A DNA stretch of 64,000 nt from Pyxicephalus adspersus. Its lineage: Eukaryota > Chordata > Amphibia > Anura > Pyxicephalidae. The stretch lies in the NCBI RefSeq assembly GCF_032062135.1, contig NC_092868.1, forward strand, positions 51,665,798-51,729,797, read 5' to 3'. Shown piece after piece: positions 50,280 through 61,549 of this stretch (the first letter of the stretch is position 1; each line of letters starts with the position of its first letter). Made by a program: the position numbers and the translations under genes. Below the pieces are notes generated by a model that was not told where the DNA came from, did not search any database, and saw only the letters and a program-made list of their open reading frames with translations.

Positions 50280-51700
50280 TATTAACGCAAGTAATAACCC
50301 CATATGGCTACCAGAATATACAGCATCTTGGCCCTCCAACTTGTTTCCTCCAAGTAGAAAGTGGAACTGCTGACAAAAAAACATAAAACATATTATGACA
50401 AGATGATGTGCTAATAACTTCGTCTGAGATTTTTCATGCAGTACTATTTTTCTGCCACTAGATGTCCTCAGTTCGATAGCCAGCACCAATGCTTCTGAGC
50501 CCAGGTTGTCTTGGATTCACCCCTAATTTGTGACTGGACAGAGAAGGGATTAACAGCATGCTGAGTAACCACTTTATTACTCCGAAAGCAGAACTTCAGC
50601 CAAAATAAAATATAAGCTCTGTAAAATATATCATTACAAGATGTACATTATTGTAATAACTTCAAGCCTGAGATTTTCCCCTGCAGCACTTCCTTTCTGC
50701 CACTAGATGGCCTCAGTTTAATGGCCAGTAACACTTAAACTAGCGCTTCTGAGTTGTCTGGGACCCACCCCTGACTTGTGACTGGACAGAGAAGTGATAA
50801 ACGGCACAGAGAAAAGTGACCTTTTACGTGCTCTAAATGCAGTACTGCAATCAAGATAAAATACTAGCTCTATAAATTAAAATATTACAAGATAATGTAG
50901 ATGCCTTTAGTTTAAAAGCCAGTGGTTTTTAACCAATGCTCCTGAGCACAAGTCCTGGATCTGCCCCTGAGTTCTGACTGAACAGAGAAGGGAGAAACTG
51001 CACATTGATGAATGACCTTTCATTCCTCTGAAAGCAGAACAGCAGCCAAGAAAAATAATATCCCTTTAAAATATATCATTACATCACCAGCTTTTGAGAT
51101 TTCTCCTGTAGTACTTTTTTGCTGCCACTAGATGGTCTTCTGAGCCCTGGATCCGCTCCTATTTTGTGAATGGACAGTGAACAAAGTAATAGAGGAGAGC
51201 TAACCGCCATATATGGGCATTTAATGCTTTTTTTCTCTAGGTAAAAAAATGTGCCACCCATGTCTTAAAGCAGAACTGCAGCCAGAAATATCAAAATTAA
51301 ATTAAAAAGCTAATAAGTTGAAACATTACATCAACAGCTTTTAATGCAATGTTGTTTTCCCATGCAGTACATTTTTCTGCCACTAGATGTCATCAGTCTA
51401 TTGGCCAATATCATTAAATCCAGTTCTTCAGAGTCCTGGGCCCGCCCCTATCTTGTGACTGGACAAGGAAGGAAGAATTAGAAAAGTGATGAGTGTTACC
51501 ACCTCGAGATAGAATTTGCATTACCCATGCCAGAAATAATGAGATACAATTAAATAGTTTATCAAATTAAACATTACAATTCCAGCTTTTAATGCAATGT
51601 TTAGTTTAAAGCTTGAGTTTTCCCAAGCAGTCCTTTTTCCTGCCACTAGATGTCCTCAGTCTGCTGGCCAACATCATTAAACCCAGTTCTTCTGAACCCT
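50280..51700. repeat. tandem array of ~245-263-bp units (about six copies)
   Basis: CTGCCACTAGATG occurs at 50452, 50697, 51122, 51377 and 51640. A copy near 50,890 lacks the left part of the motif. Each unit also has CTGAGTTGTCTGG/CTGAGCCC-type and TTGTGACTGGACAGAGAAG blocks, then an A-rich stretch with AAGCAGAAC or similar and ATTACAAGAT. Units are diverged, so the array is old. Confidence 0.82.
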
Positions 51701-52194
51701 GGATGGGAGAAACAGCTTGTTGATGAGCTCATCACTCTGCTCTATACTCCAACCTGCATACTTATACTGTATCCTCCTCTCACAATTGACTGCAATAATT
51801 ACAATTCCATCTCATTGTGGTTGTTTAAAACCACTCTTGCTTTGAGTTTTGGACCCAAGCATTGAGATGGAGGATTCGATTGCACAGACTTAGCCATTTT
51901 TGACCAATGAAAGGACAGATTTTTGTATGGATGCCCCCTCTTCCCTGTAATTAAAATGGAAAGCCGATGGCATGGATTTGTCATTATTTCACCCAATGGC
52001 AGGCTGTATCAGTTCTTGGCGGTGCGGCGCGCCCATCACATTGATCTCACGGTCATTGTATCCTATGGGCGGAACCCAGGGAATTTAGCTGGGAAGGTAG
52101 GGGGGTATTCTCTGAGTTCTAGTTTCACCCCTTGAAGCTGCCCTTTTGTACACACAAAGCCCAAGACATTTAAAAGGTGGGTGCCCCTTTAATT

Positions 52195-52460
52195 ATACTC
52201 CAGAAGTCCTTAAAGTGGACCTGTCATCACATTCTTTTTATGTTAACTACATACATGTTTAGTAATTAAAAATTAGTGTTACCCATCAAGGTTTTTATTA
52301 CTTCTCACAGAGATCACAGTAACCCCCCTACCCCTGCTTTTCCCTCCAGAAGGTCACAACAACTTTTGTTCAGGCATCATTCAGGGCAACCAAGATGCCA
52401 GCTCAGAATTGATACAATCATTAGATACACTTTTATATATTTATTATTCTGTATTTAGAA
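52195..52460. repeat. dispersed repeat, copy 1 (other at 61,185)
   Basis: TTAAAGTGGACCTGTCATCA, ACATACATG, TCTCACA(G/T)GATCACAGTA- like blocks occur in the same order at 61,185-61,450. Confidence 0.5.
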
Positions 52461-52625
52461 GTGCCAACATATTATGTAGCGCTGTACACTACATAAGTAA
52501 GGGTTGTAGATAATAGATGCAGGAAGAAGAGGGAAGCACCCTGCCCAAAAGAGTTTACAATCTATTATTATTATTATTATTAATAAAATTAAAAGAGCTT
52601 ACAATCTAGGAGGTGGGGGAAGTAT
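52440..52625. repeat. inverted SINE-like tail with internal (ATT)n insertion
   Basis: AAGTGCCAACATATTATGTA, GCGCTGTACACTACATAAGT, GAAGCACCCTGCCCAAAAGA, then AGTTTACAATCTA repeated as AGCTTACAATCTAGGAGG after an (ATT)n run. Confidence 0.72.
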
Positions 52626-55570
52626 CGCACAATAGATTGAAATGTGAAGCTATTGACAGGTCCTCTTTAATAATCGTAACCCAACACTAAGACAAGGGAA
52701 TGCTCTTTCCTGTGGCTCGGAATATTACCGATGGTGAATTTATATTCTGCAGTTACATCTGAACTCATTAATGTAAACGTATGCACAAACAGGAACGCGT
52801 CACGGCGCCCTCCAGCAACCTGCATGGCTATTTATAATTTGGGGTAATATTGGAACGTTACCTTCCCAGCACTTACTACAGAACACCTCCAGCTCTGCAG
52901 CCCTATATTTACATTTGGAGCGCCCTTATAGACCAAGCTCAGGGTGTTGGATAATAAGCGCGCCGCATTCCTGACGCTCTTCTGCATTAGAAAAGGCTGT
53001 TTAGTGCGAGCTCCATCTAAAGTGTGATTAGTGTGGCGATGGCGGCGACACCTGGGGCTTGCAGGCTGTATAAGGGCACGGCTTGGATCAGTTCATCAAG
53101 AAAAATGGTGGAGTATTTCCATTATGGACTTGTATAGCGCTAACATATGCAGCAGCGTAGTACATCATAACATTCCATTCTTACAGGTCCATGTGTCTCT
53201 AGGCAGTTACTGATTCTTTGCTAGAGAATGTTTCAGTGAATGTTAGATTTACTGATTTTTAAATAAAGCCTTAAATGTCTTGTGCTCATTTTAAAGCCTG
53301 GGGTTTTAGCTTTCCTCCAAATGATGTTTTAGAAGCAGAGGGGCTGTAGATATAATATATTGGTACAACTGTCTATTAAGTCCTATTTAATAGAAAAATG
53401 TTTTTTTTTTTAGCTCATGCAAACACAATATAATTACCAAATATTAAAAAAAATGTTAAAGATGAGATTGTGTCGAGTAGATAGATACCAAACATAGAAT
53501 GTCAAAATTACACTCATCTGCAAAATACCCCAAAAAACAAAAAAGCCATACCCCAAATTGCCTGTAGGTGGTGCTGTAAAAACCCTTACACCTGAAACAT
53601 ACCATGCAAGACTGGAGTTTAGCTTTAATCCTAACACTTAGCCCTAAGCCTTGTACATATATTTTACCTTCACCTAACATTTGCCCTATCTTTTAAAAAA
53701 AAGTACAGTTATCATTTTTGCTTACCCCCCTTTTTCTGTATACCTACCTGGATTAAACACCCAAAGAGGACTTCTGAGCCTCCCGCCGAATCCTTTGCTC
53801 CCTTAGCCTTGCCTGCACAGCTCATCCCCATAGGCAAAGGTGTAGTGGGGCCGGCACGTTGTGCCCTTACTTTTTTCGGGAATGAGGTGTTTACATAACA
53901 ATGATGGAATGCATAGGACCGTGCCCCCCTCTTCTTTTTCTAGGACTACACCTCTGCCCATAGGCTTCCATGGGGCTGGGTCCCAATACAAGAACTGCCA
54001 TAATACAAAATGGGCTGTGCCAGCATGGCCAATGGAAAGAGGTTATGGCTGGAAGCCATGGCCGTCGGAAGGGAAAAGCCTTCTGTTATCATTGCTTCCC
54101 ATAAGCAAAATCCTGCCTCCAGAGCTGGTTTTTAGAATGAGGCAAACTGGGCAATTGCCTAGGGCACACATCTTTTCCAGGACCCCAAGAGACATAATAT
54201 CAAGGGTGCATTTGAAGCCCCACTTCATATTCGCCCAGGGCCACAGTTTTTTCAATACTGTATATATGGCCATAGGAGGGGTATTTACCCAGAATCCTGC
54301 CCTATTACCTTGGCATTTACAGCAGTCCTGTATATGTGGGTGGCATGTCTCTTCACATATGTGTCTACCCCAGAATGTTAGGTTCTTTCCTGACTCCGCA
54401 CAACAAACGTCCCACGGCTTCCCCAGTGAAAGACATGCACACTTACAAGTCAAGACGCGCAGAGTGACAGAACTGGAGAGTCGTGAGCGGAAGGAATTTT
54501 AATGTTTAGCAAACAGAACATAATGTGCGTCCTGTCACTCTCAGCCATGTTATCATGCATGAGGAGATCACTGTCATTTTATTTATTTTTGACCCCAATG
54601 TGGCAGCCACTGGGGGCAGATAGGGAATTTGTCCCTAAAGATGTCACAGCGCAGGAAGGACCGGAACACATACCCACTGATCCAGCTTGGAAGCTAAACC
54701 TTCCCTTCAGTTTTGCATAAATTGCCTATTCTGATTTCTCTGCACACTGTAAGCTTCTCATAATGCACAACAGAAGCTGCAGCAAGTCAGATAACAGACA
54801 CAAGATGATTGGATCAAGTTGTCTATCCAAAACTCTAGGTGGGACAGATAAAGGTCAGGAGTTACAGAAGGAGATCTCTCTATTGGAATATCCAAATTAA
54901 GAAGCCACAGGCTGACTCTGCTCACCAGACCAGTATTCCTTCATCTATTGTAGCGCAAGCGTGCATAAAGGTGGCAACTCTGCTCTGAGTTTAGGAGCAG
55001 TGCAGCATTGTTGCCACCTCAACACAAGAAGCTGCAATAAATAGACTTACTGGCAGGTGAATGGGCATTTGTGAAACGTTTCAGGTGAACTAAAAATGTA
55101 GATTGTGAATGCACCTATAATTAGGTTCTGCAGCACACTTTTTTTAATGGCGGTCATAGTTCAACTGTATGGTAGATGTGGTGGTATTTTCTGAAAACAA
55201 TCACTTTTGAAAAGCTTCTGGGGGTTTCCAAAGTCCCATTTAACCTATTCTTGTGCCAAAATATCACCTTACCCTATCTGTGTGACTTTAGTACTCAGTG
55301 GAACAAATTGAATCCTGGTAATTTGGGAAAAAATTGTGCTGACGTACCCAGGTTTATAGATGACCTTCAATGCTTTAAGTAACCCCCATAGAGCCTCCAA
55401 TATTAAAATATTGCCCCAATTCACCTTTGTGCAATGGAGAGGTATAGCCAGTTTGCATAGGGATTTAAACAACACAAGTGATTCCTATTCGGTATGAATT
55501 GGGCAACACTCAGGTATTGGGCCCATTGGGTCATTGGGAGTTGTGCTGCTCTTGTTGATTAAATGTTCTT
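52626..55570. other. intergenic DNA without a recognised gene
   Basis: A CpG-containing, apparently unique patch lies at 52,780-53,060. An AATAAA at 53,261 has no upstream gene assigned. The long open frame at 53,861-54,502 begins at a non-ATG codon and has no domain. TPRG1L, expected here from human gene order, was not recognised on the minus strand. Confidence 0.4.
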
Positions 55571-55574
55571 GGAT

Positions 55575-55647
55575 CAAGTTAGTGACATGACTCTGGACTT
55601 TGTACAGCGCTGCATAATATAATGGCGCTATATAAATACTGTGTATT

Positions 55648-55681
<34 letters not shown>

Positions 55682-55692
55682 TTAATAATAAT
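55575..55692 (+). mobile_element. tRNA-SINE 3' fragment plus (ATA)n
   Basis: AGTTAGTGACATGACTCTGG, ACTTTGTACAGCGCTGC, GGCGCTATATAAATACTGTG then about 45 bp of AAT repeats. Confidence 0.82.
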
Positions 55693-55984
55693 AAAGTGTG
55701 AACCCTACTGTTGGTTGGACATTAGAAACAAATGTGGATATTAGAGATGAGTGAGAATGAGTTTGTTCCATGAAGAGTTTGGTGAAAGATTTTTATTGTA
55801 GGCATTCTGTAAAGTCAGGGGAAGGTTTGGAAATTTCGCCATGCATGATGTGGGACTTGAACCCCATTGAAGTCCATGAGATATGAATCTTCCACTCACA
55901 GGCTCAAATGCCCTTGGGGTATTTTCTCTTCTTGGTGAATGTTTCCCGAATACCCGGAATATTCAATATACAGCAAAAGCCACT

Positions 55985-56240
55985 AGGGCAGCGTTTCTCA
56001 ACTAGGCTTCCTTCGGAGGTTGCTGGGGGTTCTTAGAGCAGTTTGGCTCTTTTTGGCTATATTTAATGATGACATTCTTCCCACTAGCCAGCAATGTAAG
56101 AGGCATTCTTCCTACTGACCAATATCCTAATATACTGTGATCTGTGGATATAGTAATTATAAAAGGGGTTCCCCAACCTGAAAAGTTTATTTCCCCCTGA
56201 AAGTTATTTCCAGAGTTTCCCGATGTTTAAAAGTTTGAGA
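55985..56240. repeat. uninterrupted copy of the older repeat split at 16.2-17.9 kb
   Basis: GTTGCTGGGGGTTCTTAGAG, GACATTCTTCCCACTAGCCA, GCAATGTAAGAGGCATTCTT, ACTGACCAATATCCTAATAT, TAGTAATTATAAAAGGGGTT. It shows the pre-insertion state of both hAT target sites. Confidence 0.72.
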
Positions 56241-56740
56241 AATGCTGCACCACGGAGTCGACCTTCCATACCCAGCAGGCTCTGCTGTTTCCGACCACAT
56301 TTAATCTGTTCCTAATTCACACAAAAAGCTGAAAAAATGAAACTTGTTTTGCACTGACGTGCTTAGTCATACGGATATCCTTCTAACTAAGCATTTTGGT
56401 ATGAAACGCATCTAGAAAAATCTGTAATAATTCTCACGTTGTGCCCATTTCACCAACCACAAACAACAGTGAGCACGATCGGCTGCTAATTTTGTGCGGT
56501 TTAAGGTTCTAAGAACATTCACCCAACCTGAATAATACCAAACCTTTGATGTGCGCTCAATTTGGCAATTTAAATTGTACCATTTGCCTGGGAATGTTAC
56601 ACCCATGCAAAATACTATTTCCTACCAAATATATAATATAATAATAATATTGGTAAGAGTGTTATTCCCAGGCAAATGGTACAATTTCAATTGAGTTTAC
56701 TTTGCGGCAAAACAAAATCAATTATATTTTTGTACATACG

Positions 56741-57600
56741 CGTCTCGCCGTTTGGCTTCTTCAGGGGAGAGGTTGAGACCGTTAGCGAGAACTGTACAAT
56801 AACGTGCAAAGTATTACAGAGTACGTTTTCCATTGAAAACGTTTCAAATTGATTGCTCTTGAAAGGTTTAATATTATACCAGTTGGGTGAATGTTCTTGG
56901 AATCTGAAGCTGGCTGTTTCAACTTTCGTCCAGTGGATTGATTAGTTTTGCCTCGGTGTTGCCACTTGTATAACGCACAGTTTATTAACATCATGGGATT
57001 GTTGACCCTTCACCTATACAGAATGCTTCCTACTGTTTAAGCAAAAAATACAATTCAAATACTGACACGTTTCGCCGATTGGCTTCTTCAGGGTAGAGGT
57101 TGAGACAGTTAGCGAGAACTGTACAATAACGTGCAAAGTATTACAGAAAACATTTTCAATTGAATGCACTTGAAAGGTTTGCTTTTACACCGGTTGGGTG
57201 AATGTTCTTGAAATCTGAAGCTGGCTGTTTCAACATTCGCCCAGCGGATCGATTTCGCCTCGGTGTTGCTACTTGTATAACGCACAGTTCATTAACATCA
57301 TGGGATTGCTGACCCTTCATCTATACAGAATTCTTCCTATTGTTTAGGCAAAAAATACAGTTCAAATACTGACGGGTTCCGCTGATTGGCGTCTTCAGGA
57401 GAGAGGTTAAGACTATTAGCGGGAACTGTACAATAAAGTGCAAAGAAATACAGAGAACGTTTTCAATTGAATGCACTTAAAAGGTTTGCTTTTATACTGC
57501 TTGGGTGAATGTTCTTGAAATCTGAAGCTGGCTGTTTCAACATTCGCCCAGCGGATCGATTAGTTTCCACCTCGGCGTATAATGCACAGTTCATTATATT
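56741..57600. repeat. tandem array of ~305-327-bp units, 2.8 copies
   Basis: Each unit starts CGT(C/T)TCGCCG.TTGGCTTCTT CAGG, then GAGAACTGTACAATAA, GTTGGGTGAATGTTCTTG, AATCTGAAGCTGGCTGTTTC, CCTCGG and GGGATTG.TGACCCTTCA. Units begin near 56741, 57068 and 57373. The last ends near 57,600, about 0.9 kb upstream of the signal-peptide exon. A partial inverted piece lies at 56,505-56,600 (AAGAACATTCACCCAACCTG). Confidence 0.85.
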
Positions 57601-57649
57601 CGGATAGGTTTATTGACCGTTCGCCGCTTGTGGCAAACTTCCCCGATTT

Positions 57650-58521
57650 GTCAGCGCTTACGCCCCCCTCTTCCTCCCTTGGTTCGCATGGATATTTAGT
57701 GCACCGCTAAAGGTGCGCCATCCGCAGAATTCTCCTCCTATGAATCAAGGAGAGAGAAAGGAAAAGAAACACACAGAAGGCAGCCAAATCTAGGACGCCA
57801 AAGCCTTGGGCATTCTAATATTTATTTCTCCTCTGATCTGCTCTCTGTATTACTCAGGAGGCTGAATGTTCATTGAACACAGCTTAATGTTATCCGCAAG
57901 CAGCTAGTGAATGGAGGAGCCATTGGAGACACCAAAGACCCCCAATGCACAAAGGCAGGAAAGCAAAGGGGAGGGAAGGTGGGGGGGTCAGGCGCTAATT
58001 GTCCCCATCAGAGGTGACTACATCTCTTCTGAAGTCAGTTCTAAAGGGGAAAGACTTTAAAAAGAAGAAGAGAATTATCTTTTGTCCAGAGGGAGGTGAC
58101 CTGTCTGAGCATTCCCCTCCTCTATAGCTGACTCCTGTTCTACAGGGAGAAGGGAGGGGGTCTTTGCTGCCTGTCCAAGTAACTGGATCACTTGTACATC
58201 TCCAAAACACATACAGCAGCAGCAGCAGCAACAGGAAAGAATTTTTCTGTGCAAAATAAAAAAATTTGGATCCAATTCTCAGCCCAACAATGAAGAACAG
58301 CTGCCTAAGCACCATTTAAAACTTTTTTCTTTTTCAAACTTGCAGACTTCACAATGGGTTTGAAGATTTGATTCCTGAATTCTTTCGCCATTCTGCATCT
58401 CAACGGAGGCGAAACCTTTTTCGGAGGAAGACGGTTAAAAAGATTAAGAAAAAAAGGGAATTTGCATTTTTTTTTTCTTCCCAGCTGGAATACAAGAAAA
58501 GGAATTTGAGAAAGGTGGATC
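57650..58521 (+). promoter_or_regulatory. candidate promoter and 5' leader of the MEGF6-like gene
   Basis: Low-repeat sequence between the ~300-bp tandem array and the signal-peptide exon. It contains a (CAG)5 tract near 58,216 and many purine-rich blocks. A splice-acceptor-like site (pyrimidine tract then TTGCAG, ending ~58,345) could mean that the coding exon is preceded by an untranslated exon. A five-codon upstream ORF (MGLKI) starts near 58,355. No TATA box is evident. Confidence 0.35.
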
Positions 58522-58622
58522 ATGTTACCGGTCGGATTGTTGGGGATTTTGGGATGGATAGTGCTGCTGGATACGGGGAAAAGATGCTTGGCTACAGATG
58601 GGGTGACGCTGCAGGCGTACAT
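58522..58622 (+). CDS. MEGF6: likely MEGF6 first coding exon (signal peptide), partial gene
   Basis: ATG (A at -3) opens 33 codons plus 2 nt, ending at a strong donor, AT/GTGAGT. The product starts MLPVGLLGILGWIVLL: a short n-region, then a hydrophobic core typical of a secretory signal peptide, then a polar stretch TDGVTLQAY. In human, MEGF6 is the next gene but one beyond WRAP73 with matching relative orientation, and its first exon also encodes little more than a signal peptide. MEGF6 is a secreted protein with EMI-type and many EGF-like domains. None of those downstream domains is in the window, so the rest of the gene must lie beyond 64,000. The call rests on synteny and signal-peptide character rather than a distinctive motif. 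Confidence 0.5.
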
Positions 58623-59394
58623 GTGAGTAGGGGTGATAAAGAGGGTGATGGGGGGAGTAGCATAATAATGGGTATTTGTCACAGGTATTTTGTCACTGGC
58701 ATTCTTGGAAGTTGGCTGATTGCAAAGATTCTTCTTTGTCATCAGTTACTGATTCATCAAGTTGTATCACTTAAGGTGTGCTAAAGTGGTCTAACAAGTG
58801 CTATCGTATGTCATTTAGCATGCCTTTTCTACACACCTTAAGTGTTATTGCATGTGTTGAATCACAGGCTGAGGTTTGGAATTCCTAAAGCATGATTATA
58901 GTAATATCTATATAAAGTGAGATAAATACACCTTTTAGAAAATGCTCCATGCATGGCTGTCCTATTGCATGCTAAAGCGGTCCCACAACCATAATAGTAA
59001 TGTTATTGTATGTTATTTTAGCATGCCTTAAGGACTTTTTTTTTAGCACTCCTTTAAGGATATTACACCCAGCTGTTTGATATTGAGCTACAGATATTAA
59101 TGTAAAGTGTCAAAAATCCTCATTTTACACTGCTGATTATTCTGCATTGGAAGGGCAATGTTGAAACTGCATCTATATTGTCTAAGTTTGTTCTGCTGTA
59201 TCTTCTGTGGGTGAAATGTACAAACAATTGTAAAACGTAATTCTAGAGGCAATGGAGGAGAGAGTCCTTCAGGGACAGTAGGGATTAGGTTCTGCTGATA
59301 TTTTCTGGATCAAGGCTGCGAGTCTCTGGGGATTTTTAATGTTAAAAATTTGAAGGTAGACTGTGATTGTAGATGACAGGAAGGGAATTTATGT

Positions 59395-60705
59395 ACATCT
59401 AAGAAGGATGTGAAACCCGTCCAGAAAGGGAATTGGTATTCACCTGGAAAGTTAGTTGGTGCCCATTTTGCACAGTTTTTGCTGCCCATGTAGGAGGGTA
59501 GTTGATGCCCATCTGGGATAGAAGTTGGTGCCCATTTAGGAAGGGAGTGGGTGCCCATCTAAAAAGTATGTGAAGCCCATCCAAAAGGGGAGTTGGTCTC
59601 CACCTGGAAAGTTAGTTGGTACCCATTTAGGACAATTGTTGCTGCCCATGTAGGAGGGGAGTTGATGCCCATTTAGGATAGGAGTTGGTGTACATCTAAG
59701 AAGGATGTGAAGCCCATCAAGAAGTGGGGTTGGTATCCACCTGAAAATTTAGTTGGTGCCCAGTTAGGACAATTGTTGCTGCCCATGTAGGAGGGGAGCT
59801 AATGGCCATTTAGGATAGGAGTTAGTGCCCATCTAATAAGTATGTGAAGCCCATCCAGAAGGGGGGTTGGTATCCACCTGGAAAGTAAGTTGGTGCTAAT
59901 ATAGGACAATTATTGCTGCCCATGTAGGAGGAGAGTTAATGCCTATCTAGGATATGATTTGGTGCCCATCTAGGAAGGGAGTTAGTGCCCATTTAGGAAG
60001 GGAGTGGGTGCCCATCCAAGAAGTATGTGAAGCTCATCCAAAAGGGGAGTTGGTCTCCACCTGGAAAGTTAGTTGGTACCCATTTAGGACAATTATTGCT
60101 GCCCATGTAGGAGGGGAGTTGGTGCCCATCAAGGATAGGAATTGGGGCCTATCTCGAAACAGCAATTGGTGTCCATCTATGATGGAAGTTAAAGCCCATC
60201 CAGAAAAGGAGTTGGCACCCATCCAGGATAAATTTGGGACCCATCTAGGAAGAGAATTTGTACACATTTATGATGGGTGCTTGCATTGTTTTAGCAATTG
60301 AGTTGGTATCAATCTAGGAAAACAACTGAAGCACATTTAGGGAAGTTTGTCTGTAGGACACAAGTTGAGGCACACCCAGGTAAAGGAGTTGGTGTCCATC
60401 TAGGAAGGCAGTTGAAGCACTTCTAGAAAAAGAGTTGGTGTCTTTCTAGGAAAGTAGTTGGTCCCCATCTAGGAGATGTGTTGGTGCCCATCTATGAATA
60501 GAATTGGTGCACATCTAGGAAAGGAGCTGAAGCACACCTAGGATAAGCGTTGGTGTCTATCCAGGTAGGAGTCGATGTCTGTATAGAAATGGAGTTGGTG
60601 CCCATCTAGGAAGTCAATAGAAGCAGATTTAGGAATTGTGTTTGTGCCCATCTATGAAAATAGTTGGTGCCCATCTAGTAGTAATATGGTGCCCATCTAT
60701 AATTA
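59395..60705. repeat. 22-23-bp minisatellite with ~140-180-bp higher-order units
   Basis: The basic unit is GTTGGTGCCCATCTAGGAAG plus 2-3 bases. A marker subunit beginning GAAAGTTAGTTGG recurs at 59447, 59607, 59743, 59881 and 60064 (spacings 160, 136, 138, 183), showing higher-order duplication. The array is more diverged after 60,300. Open frames on both strands are products of the repeat. Lies in the putative MEGF6 intron 1. Confidence 0.88.
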
Positions 60706-61184
60706 TTTATGCTTTATGGACAGCTTCCCATCTTCTCTAAGTTTAGCAGGCACTGGGTACAGACAGGTGCTCTTGTGTGAGGTTGATGTAAAAAAGTGTA
60801 AAGTTTTTCTGCCCACACTGAATAATTTGTCACAGGTCACACCTGGCTTCTTATAATTCTCAAACATGTCATAGGTCAGATCTGTGCATTAGAGCCCCTG
60901 ATTCCCTCCCCCATAGCACAGAGTCTCACTCCACCTGCTGCTGCCAGGAAACACAGAGATTGATGGCTGATAGGGACTATTGAGTAGCTGTCATTTTCAG
61001 ATTCACCTAAGCTGTGTACAGATAATCAATCAAAGCTGCTCATTAGGGATCATTTCCAGCGTCGGTAGGAACAAATGTGCAAACACCTCTCTTCTTCGGA
61101 GAGTGAGGACAAGCAGGAGACATTCTCTATAACATATTGGAAATGCCATTCTCCTGAATGTTATTTGCAATTCTCAGGTAAATA

Positions 61185-61450
61185 AAGTGGACCTGTCATC
61201 AATTATAGTATTTATGTTTTGGGTATACATACATGCAGAGTAATGTCAGTGCAGCCTTCCAGGTAAAAATTACCTCTCACATTGATCACAGTACTGACCC
61301 TGACAATGTCTTCATCTGGTTGTGTCTCCAGATAGATGGAGCCATCATTGTTCATTCATTCATCACCTGGGGTCACCATCTGTTCCCTGGACCAAGACCC
61401 CGGCTCAGACATGACTCCTGGTGCCTGTGCAATTCTTGGTTCTGTTCATA
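61185..61450. repeat. dispersed repeat, copy 2
   Basis: TAAAGTGGACCTGTCATCAA, ATACATACATGCAGAGTAAT, CTCTCACATTGATCACAGTA; same family and orientation as 52,195. Confidence 0.5.
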
Positions 61451-61549
61451 ATTTTTTGGCACACAAATTTAGCTCCTGATGCAGCTTCTTACCTTATGAT
61501 TTGGTACAAAGTTACAATGTTGCAGTCTGATCACTGACGTAGGACCTTC

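Noticed and set aside
53861..54502. 213-residue open frame in the intergenic region
   Set aside because: It starts at GTG, lacks any recognisable domain or splice context, and an equally long frame lies antisense to it.
58368..58784. 138-residue basic open frame at the MEGF6-like promoter
   Set aside because: It begins at TTG, not ATG, and reads across a strong donor; the signal-peptide frame is the better call.
59310..60301. Open frames rich in WAPT or HQL repeats
   Set aside because: Products of the 22-23-bp minisatellite, present on both strands.
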